Assembly: GCF_030271535.1 (NCBI RefSeq)
Contig: NZ_JASCXJ010000003.1
Span: 186,001-250,000, forward strand
Reading direction: 5' to 3'
DNA: 64,000 nucleotides
Origin: Nocardiopsis sp. ATB16-24
GTDB lineage: Bacteria > Actinomycetota > Actinomycetes > Streptosporangiales > Streptosporangiaceae
Under the pieces are notes generated by a model. It was not told where the DNA came from, did no database searches, and worked only from the letters and a program-made list of their open reading frames with translations. Positions 55,060 through 63,885 of the stretch are shown here, piece by piece (positions within the stretch are counted from its first letter, which is position 1; the number at the start of each line of letters is the position of its first letter). The position numbers and the translations under genes are program-made.

Positions 55060-55073
55060 ATCAAGCAATTGCT
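55060..55073. promoter_or_regulatory. KstR2-like operator, site E
   Basis: ATCAAGCAATTGCT, one mismatch to AnCAAGnnCTTGnT, part of a longer perfect palindrome TCAAGCAATTGCTTGA (55061-55076). It lies 19 bp before the SBP2 start. Confidence 0.7.
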
Positions 55074-55092
55074 TGAAAACGAAAGGGCGATC

Positions 55093-56271
55093 GTGTCTCG
55101 CACCTCCCTCCTCCTCAAGCGTGGTCGACTCGCCGTCGCGGGCGTCGCCGTCGTGATGGCGGCAGCGGGCTGCGGTGCCGATGAACCCTCCGACAGTGGA
55201 GCGGAGACGGTTCTGATCGGGGCGGCCATCAGCACGTCCGGCCCGTCGGCCTTCGCCGGTGTTCCGGTCCGCCAAGGCATCGAGCTCGCCGTCGACCAGG
55301 CCAACGCGGAGGGCGTTCTCGGGCCGGACACCGAGATCGAGTTGGAGGTCGTGGACGTGGCAGCGGACCCCGCGGCGGCCATCGCCGCGTACAGACAGTT
55401 CGAGGCCGACGGCGCGGCCGGTGTGCTGTGCTGCACCCTGGGAAGCGAGGCGGGAGCCCTTCAACCGGTGATGGCCCAGTCGGTCACCCCGGGTGTGGTC
55501 ACCGTTTCCATCCTGGAGGATCTCGCGGAGCCGCCCCACCTCTTCCGTCCGTTCGAGGTCCCCTCGGAGCCGGGCGGTATCTACGACGAGTTCCTCGACG
55601 CCGTGGCCGAAGCGGGCTTCAAGACCGCGGTCATGGTCGTCAACGACGACAACGACGCCATGGTCCAGGACGCCCGGGTCTACGAGGAAGGGCTCGAGCG
55701 CAACGGGATCGAGGTCCTGGAGACGATCAACGCCGGAACGGCGGAGACGTCCTTCACCGGCGTCGCGACGACGATCACGGCGCAGGACCCCGACATCGTG
55801 GTGGCGAGCACGATCGGATCCTCGACCGCTTCCTTGGCCCGTTCCCTGAGGGAACGCGGCTTCGACCGGCCCGTGGTCTCCAACGTCGGCGCGGACAGCG
55901 CGGCCGCCTATGAGGCCTCGGCCCACATGATGGAGGGGACCGTCTTCCCGACGCCCTTCCACGCGGAGCACCCCGTCAACGAGGCCGGGGCCGAGTTCGT
56001 GGTCGAGTACGAGGAGGCCTTCGGTGCATCGCCGGACATGTTCGCGGCCCAGGGCTACACGGCGGCACAGACCCTCATCACCGCCATCTCCCAGGGAGAG
56101 GGAACCGACCCGGAATCGGTCGGTGAGGCGCTTGCGAACCTCACCGAACTGGAGAGCGTCTACGGAACCTTGACCTTCGAGGACGGGCAGGCCGAGGTCG
56201 CGGAAACGGCACGTCACCTGGTGTGGGGCGCCGACGGTGAAGTGGAGCTCTGGGAACCGGCGGACCCGTGA
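55093..56271 (+). CDS. Substrate-binding lipoprotein, type I fold (SBP2)
   Basis: A 392-residue lipoprotein precursor with the lipobox AAAGCG and a type I binding fold (LIGAAISTSGPSAFAGVPVRQGIELAVDQAN). The GTG at 55093 gives a length equal to its paralogues and follows AAAGGGCGATC; the in-frame extension upstream runs through an operator and is discounted. It is the most divergent of the three binding proteins, and the only one with a KstR2-like site directly in front. Its stop overlaps a possible GTG of the next gene. Confidence 0.88.
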   Translation: MSRTSLLLKRGRLAVAGVAVVMAAAGCGADEPSDSGAETVLIGAAISTSGPSAFAGVPVRQGIELAVDQANAEGVLGPDTEIELEVVDVAADPAAAIAAYRQFEADGAAGVLCCTLGSEAGALQPVMAQSVTPGVVTVSILEDLAEPPHLFRPFEVPSEPGGIYDEFLDAVAEAGFKTAVMVVNDDNDAMVQDARVYEEGLERNGIEVLETINAGTAETSFTGVATTITAQDPDIVVASTIGSSTASLARSLRERGFDRPVVSNVGADSAAAYEASAHMMEGTVFPTPFHAEHPVNEAGAEFVVEYEEAFGASPDMFAAQGYTAAQTLITAISQGEGTDPESVGEALANLTELESVYGTLTFEDGQAEVAETARHLVWGADGEVELWEPADP

Positions 56272-56336
56272 GGGCCATGGCGGTTTCGACGATGACCCCA
56301 TCGATGGTGGTGGACCCGCGAAAGAGGGAGGCGTAT

Positions 56337-56924
56337 ATGACGACGGCGGGGGACGCGAACCTGTCGCTCGACGAGGTGCGGCGGCTGCGGGCGTGGCTGG
56401 ACGAGCGTGAGATCACCCAGGTCATCTACCGCCTGGCACGTGCCTCCGACCGTGGTGACGTCGATTTGGCGGCGGAGTGCTACCACGAAGGGGCGACCGA
56501 GGACCACGGGGGCTTCGTCGGCCCGGCCCGGGAGTTCCTCCACCGGCGTGGCCCGATCCAGTTCGCCGAGACCCCCGATATCCCGCTGATGTGGCACGGG
56601 GTCACCAACATCCGTGTGGAGCTGGACGGTGACCGCGCTTTCGTGGAATCCCTGGTATTCGTCTGGCAGCGCCTGGTCAAAGACGGTGTCGAGTTCGATA
56701 TTCCGGTGGCGGGAAGATATCTGGACACCTTTGAAAAGCGTGCCGGAGAGTGGCGGATCTCGGCCCGTACCTTGGTCTTCGACGCCTCTCGGATCGAAAT
56801 GACAACTCCCGATTATTGGGATGCTTTCAATAAACCTCGAGAGCTTCTACGGCTCGGTTCGCGGAGCAAGGAAGACATCTCCTACACCATGGCGGAGGAG
56901 TTCCGTGAGAACTTCGCTCGTTAA
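56337..56924 (+). CDS. SnoaL-like (NTF2-fold) protein
   Basis: A 195-residue NTF2-fold protein. LDEREITQVIYRLARASDRGDVDLAAECYHEGATEDHGGFVG is the SnoaL_4-type N-terminal block, VWQRLVKDGVEFDIPVAGRYLDTFEK the sheet region and WRISARTLVFDASRIE the closing strand. The family includes dehydratases and isomerases of cyclic CoA esters and ring-hydroxylating dioxygenase small subunits. ATG 56337 has GAGGGAGGCGTAT upstream; earlier in-frame starts (GTG 56268, ATG 56277) lack one. Second SnoaL-like protein of the island. Confidence 0.8.
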   Translation: MTTAGDANLSLDEVRRLRAWLDEREITQVIYRLARASDRGDVDLAAECYHEGATEDHGGFVGPAREFLHRRGPIQFAETPDIPLMWHGVTNIRVELDGDRAFVESLVFVWQRLVKDGVEFDIPVAGRYLDTFEKRAGEWRISARTLVFDASRIEMTTPDYWDAFNKPRELLRLGSRSKEDISYTMAEEFRENFAR

Positions 56925-57078
56925 GGGTTTCCATTCGGATCGCTCCTGGTGAAAAGGCGATTTCCACGTCGGATGTCGCCCGAGTCGGCGATCCGGAGCG
57001 GGTGACATCTCATTCCAGGAAAAGTTGATCAGAGCGGAAACCATCGTGTCGAAAAGTCTTCAGAAAGAAGGAAATCCC

Positions 57079-58254
57079 ATGACCGCTGATCGTCGTGGAC
57101 GTACCCGTGGCCGTGTCCTCACCGCGGGGGCCGCCGCGTTGACCCTGCTCATCGCGACCGCGTGCGGTGGGGCCGAGAACGCCGAGGACGAGGCGAGCCA
57201 CCTCATCGGCTTCCCGGCGCTCACCTCGGGCCCGGCCGCTTTCGCGGGGGTGCCCATCACCGAGGGCGCGCAGTTGGCGACCAAGGAGATCAACGAGAGC
57301 GGCTTTCTCGGTGAGGGCGTGACCATCGACCTCGAGATCGAGGACATCAACAACGACCCCGCCCAGGCCATCTCCCTGTACCAGCAGTACGTCGCCGATG
57401 GGGCGAGCGCGGTGCTGTGCTGCGGCCTCTCCGCGGAGGCCGGTGCGCTCGCACCGGTGATCGCGCAGACCGGGACGCCCGGTGTGGTCACCTCGGCCGT
57501 TCTGCCCGGCCTGGCGGACCCGCCCCACATCGTGCGGCCGGTGATCATCCCCTCCGAGCCCGGTGGCCTCTACGACCAGTTCATCGATGACGTCGTGCCC
57601 GCCGAGGAGATCGAGACCGCGGTCCTCCTGGTCACGGCCGACAACGACGGCATGGTGGCCGACGCCGATATCTGGCAAGAGGCGCTCGAACGCAATGGTG
57701 TCGAGGTCCTCAAGCGCATCAACACCCAGTCCGCCGACACCAACTACACGCAGGCGGCGACCGAGGTCCAATCCCTGGCCCCCGACGCCGTCGTCAGTTC
57801 GATGTTGGGTACTCCGTCGGCGCTCTTCGCTCGCTCGCTGCGCGAACGCGGCTTCGAGGAGCCGATCCTGGCCAACTACGGCGTCGACAGCGCCGAGCTC
57901 TTCGAAACGTCCGGAAAGGGCCTGCGCAACACGATCTTCTTCAGCCCCTTCCACTCCGAACTGACGGAGAACGAGACGGCGCAGCGATTCGTGGAGCTCT
58001 ACGAGGAGGAGTACGGCTCCCAGCCCGACATGTACGGGGCCCAGGGTTACACGGCGATGTGGCTGGTGGCCGAAGCCCTCAAGGAGGCCGGCTCCGGAGA
58101 GCCGGAGGACGTGGCCGAGGCCCTGTCGAACATCACCTCCCTGGAGACCGTGTACGGCCCGGTCAGCTACGAGGAGGGCCAGGCGCAGATGGACTCCAAG
58201 GCGACCTACCTGCGGTGGACCGAGGAGGGAACCCTCGAGAGCTGGGAGGGCTGA
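57079..58254 (+). CDS. Substrate-binding lipoprotein, type I fold (SBP3)
   Basis: A 391-residue lipoprotein precursor with the lipobox ATACGG. HLIGFPALTSGPAAFAGVPITEG, QGYTAMWL and the C-terminal ETVYGPVSYEEGQA are shared with SBP1, so these two are recent duplicates. ATG 57079 follows AGAAGGAAATCCC. The mature part keeps the two-lobe layout with the GVLCC/AVLCC stretch common to all three paralogues. No transporter genes adjoin it; the next genes are F420-type oxidoreductases. Confidence 0.9.
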   Translation: MTADRRGRTRGRVLTAGAAALTLLIATACGGAENAEDEASHLIGFPALTSGPAAFAGVPITEGAQLATKEINESGFLGEGVTIDLEIEDINNDPAQAISLYQQYVADGASAVLCCGLSAEAGALAPVIAQTGTPGVVTSAVLPGLADPPHIVRPVIIPSEPGGLYDQFIDDVVPAEEIETAVLLVTADNDGMVADADIWQEALERNGVEVLKRINTQSADTNYTQAATEVQSLAPDAVVSSMLGTPSALFARSLRERGFEEPILANYGVDSAELFETSGKGLRNTIFFSPFHSELTENETAQRFVELYEEEYGSQPDMYGAQGYTAMWLVAEALKEAGSGEPEDVAEALSNITSLETVYGPVSYEEGQAQMDSKATYLRWTEEGTLESWEG

Positions 58255-58318
58255 GGGCCGGTGAGCGGAAGAAACGACGGCTCGAATGCCGCATGAGACA
58301 TGGAACGGAGGAAACGGG

Positions 58319-59107
58319 ATGGAGCTCGGCATAGCGTGCGCGTTCGAGTCCGGATCGACCGCTTCTCTGTATGACGCGATTCAGGCGGGGGCGAAGGCGG
58401 CCGAAGAACTCGGCTTCTCCTCCTGGTGGGCGCTCGGTGACCGGGAGGTCGCCACGAGCACGTCGCACGACCCCACGTTGGGTCTGTACTGCGTGGCCCG
58501 CTCCTCCCAGACGATGCGCCTCGGTTTGGCGGGTGACCTTCTCTCCGTGCGGGCCGCGGCGGTGCGCGCCAAACAGCTCGCCAGCCTCGACTGGTTCTCC
58601 GGCGGGCGGCTGGAGTTGGGCCTCGACGTGGGCGAACCGCCGGAGGGCCTTGTGGAGGACGACGGCCCTCCCGAGAACGTGGACTCCCTTGGGGTCTCCA
58701 TGGACCGATTGGCGGCGATGGAGGCGTTGTGGACACAGCGTCGCGGCCGGATCCGAAACGACACGGTCGAGTTCTCGAAGGTGATCGCCCTCCCCAAGAC
58801 CGTGGGGGAACGCCCTCTCCCGGTGCACCTACGGGACGCGGCGGTCCTGCCGCGGGCGCTCGAACGCCGTGGGCACGTCGAAGGGTGGCTCGCGTGGCGC
58901 TTGGACGAGCACGAGCTGCGTAGCGGTCTGAGGGAACTGGACGACGCTCTCGGCTCCGACGCGACCAAGGTCCGACGTACCTGGTTCGTCGACGCGGACC
59001 AGGTGGAGGCGAGTAGGGAAGTGGCCCTCGCGGCCGGTGTCCACGAGTTGGTCGCCGTCTTCGAGCACGTCCCCGGGCCCGGCGAACTGAGAAAGGTGAG
59101 CGCATGA
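58319..59107 (+). CDS. Short LLM-class F420-type oxidoreductase
   Basis: A 262-residue luciferase-like protein, clearly shorter than the usual 300-350. The start MELGIACAFESGSTASLYDAIQAGAKAAEELGFSSWWALGD and RLGLAGDLLSVRAAAVRAKQLASLDWFSGGRLELGLDVGE are typical, but the C-terminal third of the barrel is compressed. It may be catalytically altered or function with its neighbour, whose start it overlaps by 4 bp. ATG 58319 has GGAGGAAACGGG upstream. Confidence 0.75.
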   Translation: MELGIACAFESGSTASLYDAIQAGAKAAEELGFSSWWALGDREVATSTSHDPTLGLYCVARSSQTMRLGLAGDLLSVRAAAVRAKQLASLDWFSGGRLELGLDVGEPPEGLVEDDGPPENVDSLGVSMDRLAAMEALWTQRRGRIRNDTVEFSKVIALPKTVGERPLPVHLRDAAVLPRALERRGHVEGWLAWRLDEHELRSGLRELDDALGSDATKVRRTWFVDADQVEASREVALAAGVHELVAVFEHVPGPGELRKVSA

Positions 59108-60057
59108 GCACGAACGGCGCCGGTGTCGTGGGCAGTCGTGGCCGGGTCCAGATCGGGCTCGTGGATCTCTTCGACGGGAGCCGGAAGCGGAACCTGGGCT
59201 TCATGGCCGAGTTCGCCCGAACCGCGGAGAACTCGGGATTCGACGGTATCTGGATGCCGGAGCACGTCCTGTTCTTCGACGAGTACGACTCGGTCTATCC
59301 GTACCCGGAGGCACCGCTCGCGGCCGATCCGGACGTCAAGGAACAGCACAACAAGGTCGTCGACGGCAAGGCCCGGGTCGAGTCCGCCCCGGAACAGGGA
59401 CTGCTCGACATGTTCCAGACCGCGATCGAGGTCTGCGCGGCCACGACGCGACTGCGTTTCGGTAGTTCGGTACTCCTTCTCCCGTTGCGCAACCCCCGTC
59501 TTCTCGCCCGCGAGGCGCTGACGGTCGCGGAGCTGACCGGCGGCAGGTTCGACCTGGGCGTGGGCCTGGGATGGTCCGCCGAGGAGTTCGCGGCCTGCGA
59601 GAGCGACTTCACCGTACGTGGAAAACGTTCTGAGCGATTGATCAACGAGCTGGCGACCGCTTGGAGCGGGGATCAGGGAGACCGGTCCCGGTCGCTCCCG
59701 ACCGGGATCACCCCGCCGCGAATGCTCGTCGGTGGCCACTCCAAGGCGGCGGTACGACGCGCGGGGACCATCGCGGACGGTTGGTACCCGTGGAACCTGA
59801 CCCCCGCGGAATTCGAAGAGGGCCTGGCGTCCCTGGAACGACACCTGGCCACGGCGGGGCGCACACGTGACGACGTGCACGTCATCGCCGGCTTCCGCGC
59901 CGTCGGGGAGATCGCCGATCTCTCGCACATCGTGGCTCGGTACGCAGAGCTCGGTGTCGACGGCGTCAACATCTCATTGCGGATGACCGAGGACAACTAC
60001 GCGCAGGTCATGTCCGAGGTCGCGGACGCCTTGGGTCTGGCGGGATTGGATACATGA
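59104..60057 (+). CDS. LLM-class F420-dependent oxidoreductase
   Basis: A 317-residue full-length luciferase-like enzyme. GFDGIWMPEHVLFFDEYDSVYPYPEA, RLRFGSSVLLLPLRNPRLLAREALTVAELTGGRFDLGVGLGWSAEEF and PRMLVGGHSKAAVRRAGTIADGWYPW are the F420-binding TIM barrel signatures. A hydride transfer to or from a catabolic intermediate is likely. Coupled by ATGA overlaps to both the short LLM gene and the dehydrogenase gene after it. Confidence 0.9.
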   Translation: MSTNGAGVVGSRGRVQIGLVDLFDGSRKRNLGFMAEFARTAENSGFDGIWMPEHVLFFDEYDSVYPYPEAPLAADPDVKEQHNKVVDGKARVESAPEQGLLDMFQTAIEVCAATTRLRFGSSVLLLPLRNPRLLAREALTVAELTGGRFDLGVGLGWSAEEFAACESDFTVRGKRSERLINELATAWSGDQGDRSRSLPTGITPPRMLVGGHSKAAVRRAGTIADGWYPWNLTPAEFEEGLASLERHLATAGRTRDDVHVIAGFRAVGEIADLSHIVARYAELGVDGVNISLRMTEDNYAQVMSEVADALGLAGLDT

Positions 60058-61274
60058 TGACGACAAAGACGACCGAGGGCTTCGATACCCCCGTGGAAGA
60101 GTTCAGGGCGGAGGTACGTCAGTGGCTCTCTGAGAACGTTCCTGCCGAGAGACTCCGACCTTGGACCACCAAGGAGGGGTTCGACCAGCACCGTCGGTGG
60201 GAACGCACCCTCTTCCAGGGCGGGTACGCGGCCGTCGACTGGCCGGTCGAGTACGGGGGCCGTGGCGCCGGGCTGCGGCACACGATCACCTTCGCCGAGG
60301 AGTACTACCGCGCACGCGCCCCGGAGCGCGTCAACATGGGCGGCCTCTACCTGCTCGGCCCGGTGCTCATGCAGTACGGGACCGAGGAGCAACGTCGTCG
60401 GTGGATCCCCGACCTGCTCTCTTGCAGCACCATCTGGTGCCAGGGCTTCTCCGAACCCGGGGCGGGCTCGGACCTGGGGTCGCTACGCACACGAGCCGAC
60501 CGTGACGGCGATCACTACGTCGTCAACGGTCAAAAGATCTGGACATCGATGGGAGGCTTCGCCGACTGGATCTTCGCACTCGTGCGGACCGACCCGGAAG
60601 CGGCGAAAAAGCGCAAGCACGCGGGCATCAGCTTCCTGTGCATCGACTTGCGCTCCCCCGGTGTCGAGGTCCGGCCGCTCACCATGGTCGACGGCACCCA
60701 AGGTTTCGCCGAGGTGTTCTTCACCGACGTTCGGGTCCCGGTGGAGAACGTGGTCGGGGAGGTCGGCCAGGGCTGGCAGGTCGCGATGTCGACGCTGGGC
60801 TTCGAGCGAGGGGCCGTCTTCGGCGACCACGCGAAGTTCTCCAACGATGTCGCGGCGCTGGCCGGGCTGGTCCACCACCGGGGCTTCGCCGACGACACGC
60901 TCGCCCTGGACGAACTGGGCAGGGTCCTGGTCTCCACCGAGGTCTACCGAGCCAACGTCTACCGGCTGGCCGCGCTGGCCGAGGCGGGGGGCGACCTGGA
61001 CCGCACCGCGAGCATCAACAAGCTCTACTGGACCGAGATGCAACACGACATCTTCGCCACCGGGCTACGCCTCATGGCGGAGGAGGGCGCCATCGTCGGC
61101 GATACGAGCGCGATCGACGAGAACGACCCTCTCACCGCGCGTGCCTGGCAGGAATGGCATCACCGTTATTGGTACTCGCGAGGGGCCATGATCTTCGGCG
61201 GTACCTCGGAGATCCAGCGCAACATCATCAGCGAGCGAGTGCTCGGACTACCGAAGGAGCCCCGACCGTCATGA
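60054..61274 (+). CDS. Acyl-CoA dehydrogenase, large-subunit type
   Basis: A 406-residue dehydrogenase with CQGFSEPGAGSDLGSLRTRA near residue 128, VNGQKIWTSMGGFADWIFALVRT, and the C-terminal GGTSEIQRNIISERVLGLPKE. Its partner is the shorter protein encoded next, with which it overlaps by 4 bp; together they resemble the heterotetrameric FadE28-FadE29 pair of cholesterol side-chain degradation. Two ATG codons (60054, 60057) are possible starts. Confidence 0.92.
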   Translation: MMTTKTTEGFDTPVEEFRAEVRQWLSENVPAERLRPWTTKEGFDQHRRWERTLFQGGYAAVDWPVEYGGRGAGLRHTITFAEEYYRARAPERVNMGGLYLLGPVLMQYGTEEQRRRWIPDLLSCSTIWCQGFSEPGAGSDLGSLRTRADRDGDHYVVNGQKIWTSMGGFADWIFALVRTDPEAAKKRKHAGISFLCIDLRSPGVEVRPLTMVDGTQGFAEVFFTDVRVPVENVVGEVGQGWQVAMSTLGFERGAVFGDHAKFSNDVAALAGLVHHRGFADDTLALDELGRVLVSTEVYRANVYRLAALAEAGGDLDRTASINKLYWTEMQHDIFATGLRLMAEEGAIVGDTSAIDENDPLTARAWQEWHHRYWYSRGAMIFGGTSEIQRNIISERVLGLPKEPRPS

Positions 61275-62299
61275 CTGCGACCTTGGACATGGACCGTCGT
61301 CAGCTCGAAGAGGTCACCGCCGATCTTCTGGGGCACTACAGCGGGTTGGACCATCTACGTGCCCGGCTCGACGCCGGCGAGGCGCACAGCCCGCAGCTGT
61401 GGAAGCGGTTCGCCGAGACGGGTCTTGTCTCCGCATTGGTCGAGGAGGAACGTGGTGGGGCCGGGCTCACCCCCCAGCACCTGCCGGGAGTCTTGCACGC
61501 GATGGGATACCACGCGGTCCCCGAACCTTTCCTGGAGACCGCGGTGCTGGGTGCGACGGTGCTCGGAGCCTTCCCCGACCATCCCGAATCCTCCGCCCGG
61601 CTCGAAGCGCTGGCGGAGGGTGAGTTGATCGTCGGGATCCGGTCGAGCCACCTCGACCCCTATGTGGCCTTCGGCGCGAACGCGGATCTGGTGCTCGACG
61701 TCACCTCCGAGGGGCGGGTGACGGTGTACCGGCCCGAGGAACTGGACATCGAAGAGCTCAACGCCGTGGACCCTTTGCGGCCGGTGACCCGGGTGACGCC
61801 TCGGGGTTCGGGTGAGGTGCTCGGTACCTCCTCTGAAACCGCGACGCTGGTGAGCACTCTGGCAGTGGCCGGCGCGGCGTGTCAGTTGGCGGGTGCGGCA
61901 CGCCGACTCGTGGACCTCACCGTCGAATACGTCAACGTGCGACACCAGTTCGGTCGCCCGGTCGGCTCCTTCCAGGCGGTCAAGCACAAGATCGCCGACG
62001 TGGCGGTCGGCGTCGACATGGCCGAGGCCGCCGCGGCGAGCGCACTCGGCGACCTCGATCAGGAAGGTGCCGCTCGCAGGGCGGCAGTGGCCAAAGCGTA
62101 CGCTGGTCAGGCCGCGGATCACGCGAATGTGGAGGCGCTCCAGCTGCACGGCGGCACGGGCTTCACGTGGGAGTACCACCTCCATTTCTGGCTGAAGCGG
62201 GTGATGAGTCTGAGCGCCGCTTATGGAACCACGACGACCCATCGCCGTGCGCTCGCCCAAAGCCTGCTGACCCACATGAGCAAGGAGGATCGAGGATGA
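61271..62299 (+). CDS. Acyl-CoA dehydrogenase, small-subunit type
   Basis: A 342-residue partner subunit. VRHQFGRPVGSFQAVKHKIADVAVGVDMAEAA and LHGGTGFTWEYHLHFWLKRVMSL match small subunits of heteromeric steroid-type dehydrogenases; the C-terminal GGTSEI motif is absent. The start at 61271 overlaps the preceding stop (ATGA); the long frame upstream is an artefact of high GC. Overlaps the synthetase gene that follows by 4 bp. Confidence 0.88.
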   Translation: MTATLDMDRRQLEEVTADLLGHYSGLDHLRARLDAGEAHSPQLWKRFAETGLVSALVEEERGGAGLTPQHLPGVLHAMGYHAVPEPFLETAVLGATVLGAFPDHPESSARLEALAEGELIVGIRSSHLDPYVAFGANADLVLDVTSEGRVTVYRPEELDIEELNAVDPLRPVTRVTPRGSGEVLGTSSETATLVSTLAVAGAACQLAGAARRLVDLTVEYVNVRHQFGRPVGSFQAVKHKIADVAVGVDMAEAAAASALGDLDQEGAARRAAVAKAYAGQAADHANVEALQLHGGTGFTWEYHLHFWLKRVMSLSAAYGTTTTHRRALAQSLLTHMSKEDRG

Positions 62300-63840
62300 G
62301 CGAACTCGGCTTCTGGCGGCTCGCGGCCGCAGACCCCGACGCCTGTGCCGTGGTCGAACCCGACGGCTCACGCGTCTCACGAGGGCGACTCCTTGCACAG
62401 GCGAACGCGATGGCACGGCTGCTACGGGAGCAGGGACTCGAGCGCGGCGATCGGGTCGTCGGCGTGGCCGCCAACGAGGCGGCGAACCTGGCCCTGGTGT
62501 TGGCCTGTCAACAGAGCGGCGCCTACTACGTTCCCATCAACACCGCGCTGACCACCACGGAAGTGGCGCACATCCTGGCCGACGCCGAGCCGGTAGTGGT
62601 GATCGCTTCCGTGGCCTACACCGAGATGCTCGCCGCGGCGGCCGAAGAGGTCGGTTTCCCCGTCGAGCGGCGATTCGCGCTCGGTGAGGCGGAGGGCTTT
62701 CGGGATCTTCTCACCGAGAGCGCGGGGTGTCCCTCCGGGCCGCTCGAAAATCGCACTCCCGGTTCCTACCTGGGATACACCTCGGGTACGACCGGCCGTC
62801 CCAAGGGTGTGTACCGACCACTGGCCGAGGGTGACCCCGACGACGTCTTCGCCGCCGGAGCGCAGTGGCAACTCGGGATGTTCGACATCACGCCGTTGAA
62901 CGAGGGCAAGCACCTGGTCACCTCGCCCTTGAGTCACACGGCCGTCAGCGGTCTGGCCGTCACCTCCCTCCACTTCGGGCACGCCGTCGTCCTGATGGAG
63001 CGTTTCGACGCCGAGCTGGTTCTGCGCCTCATCGACCAGGAACGGATCACCACCACCCATATGGTGCCGACCCAACTGCACCGGCTCCTTCGGCTGCCCG
63101 CCGAGGTCCGGTCCCGTTACGACGTCGGTTCCATGCGCAACCTGGTCCATGGCGCGGGTCCCTGCCCGGAAGAGACCAAGCGGGAGATCATCGACTGGTT
63201 CGGTGAGGTGGTCTGGGAGTACTACGGAGCCACCGAGGCGGCCGGCACCGTGATCTCCGCACCGGAGTGGCTCCAGCGCCCGGGAAGCGTGGGACGTCCA
63301 CAGCCGGGCGCGGAGGTCATGATCCTCGGATCCGACGGCCAGGAGCTGCCGACGGGTGAGAGCGGCAGGGTCTACCTGCGGATGGGCACCCGTGCGTTCG
63401 AGTACCGCGGCGATCCGGACAAGACCCGGGCCTCCCGGGTCGGTGACTTCGTCACGGTGGGCGACCTCGGCCGGCTGGACGAGGAGGGTTACCTCTACCT
63501 GCTCGGCCGTTCGTCGGAGGTGGTGGTCAGCGGCGGGATCAACGTCTATCCGGCCGAGGTCGAGGCGGCGATCCTGAGCCACCACGAGGTCGAGGACGTG
63601 GGCGTGATCGGCGTTCCGGACCCCGAGTGGGGCGAGCGCGTGGTCGCGGTCGTCCAAGTGCGCCCCGACTCGGCGCTCGCGACCGATGAGCGGTCCGCCC
63701 AAGCAGTGTTGCAGGAGTACCTCGCGGACCGCCTGGCCCGCTACAAGGTTCCTCGAACCGTCACGGTGGTGGAGCGGCTCCCACGCGCGGCCAACGGCAA
63801 ACTGCGCAAGCAGCTCCTGGTACCGATGGCTCAGCGCTGA
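62296..63840 (+). CDS. AMP-dependent acyl-CoA synthetase (FadD-like)
   Basis: A 514-residue ANL-family enzyme. GYTSGTTGRPKGVYRP is the P-loop near residue 163, EYYGATEAAGT follows, and VGDLGRLDEEGYLYLLGRSSEVVVSGGINVYPAEVEAA holds the hinge. The C-terminal AANGKLRKQLL contains the catalytic Lys. Closest in style to FadD13/FadD17-type steroid and fatty acid ligases. Last gene of the run of overlapping genes from 58319, with GGAGGATCGAGG before its ATG. Confidence 0.92.
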   Translation: MSELGFWRLAAADPDACAVVEPDGSRVSRGRLLAQANAMARLLREQGLERGDRVVGVAANEAANLALVLACQQSGAYYVPINTALTTTEVAHILADAEPVVVIASVAYTEMLAAAAEEVGFPVERRFALGEAEGFRDLLTESAGCPSGPLENRTPGSYLGYTSGTTGRPKGVYRPLAEGDPDDVFAAGAQWQLGMFDITPLNEGKHLVTSPLSHTAVSGLAVTSLHFGHAVVLMERFDAELVLRLIDQERITTTHMVPTQLHRLLRLPAEVRSRYDVGSMRNLVHGAGPCPEETKREIIDWFGEVVWEYYGATEAAGTVISAPEWLQRPGSVGRPQPGAEVMILGSDGQELPTGESGRVYLRMGTRAFEYRGDPDKTRASRVGDFVTVGDLGRLDEEGYLYLLGRSSEVVVSGGINVYPAEVEAAILSHHEVEDVGVIGVPDPEWGERVVAVVQVRPDSALATDERSAQAVLQEYLADRLARYKVPRTVTVVERLPRAANGKLRKQLLVPMAQR

Positions 63841-63885
63841 ACGGCGTTGGACACCAGATTCGTCCTTCCAAACGAAAGGGAAGCC

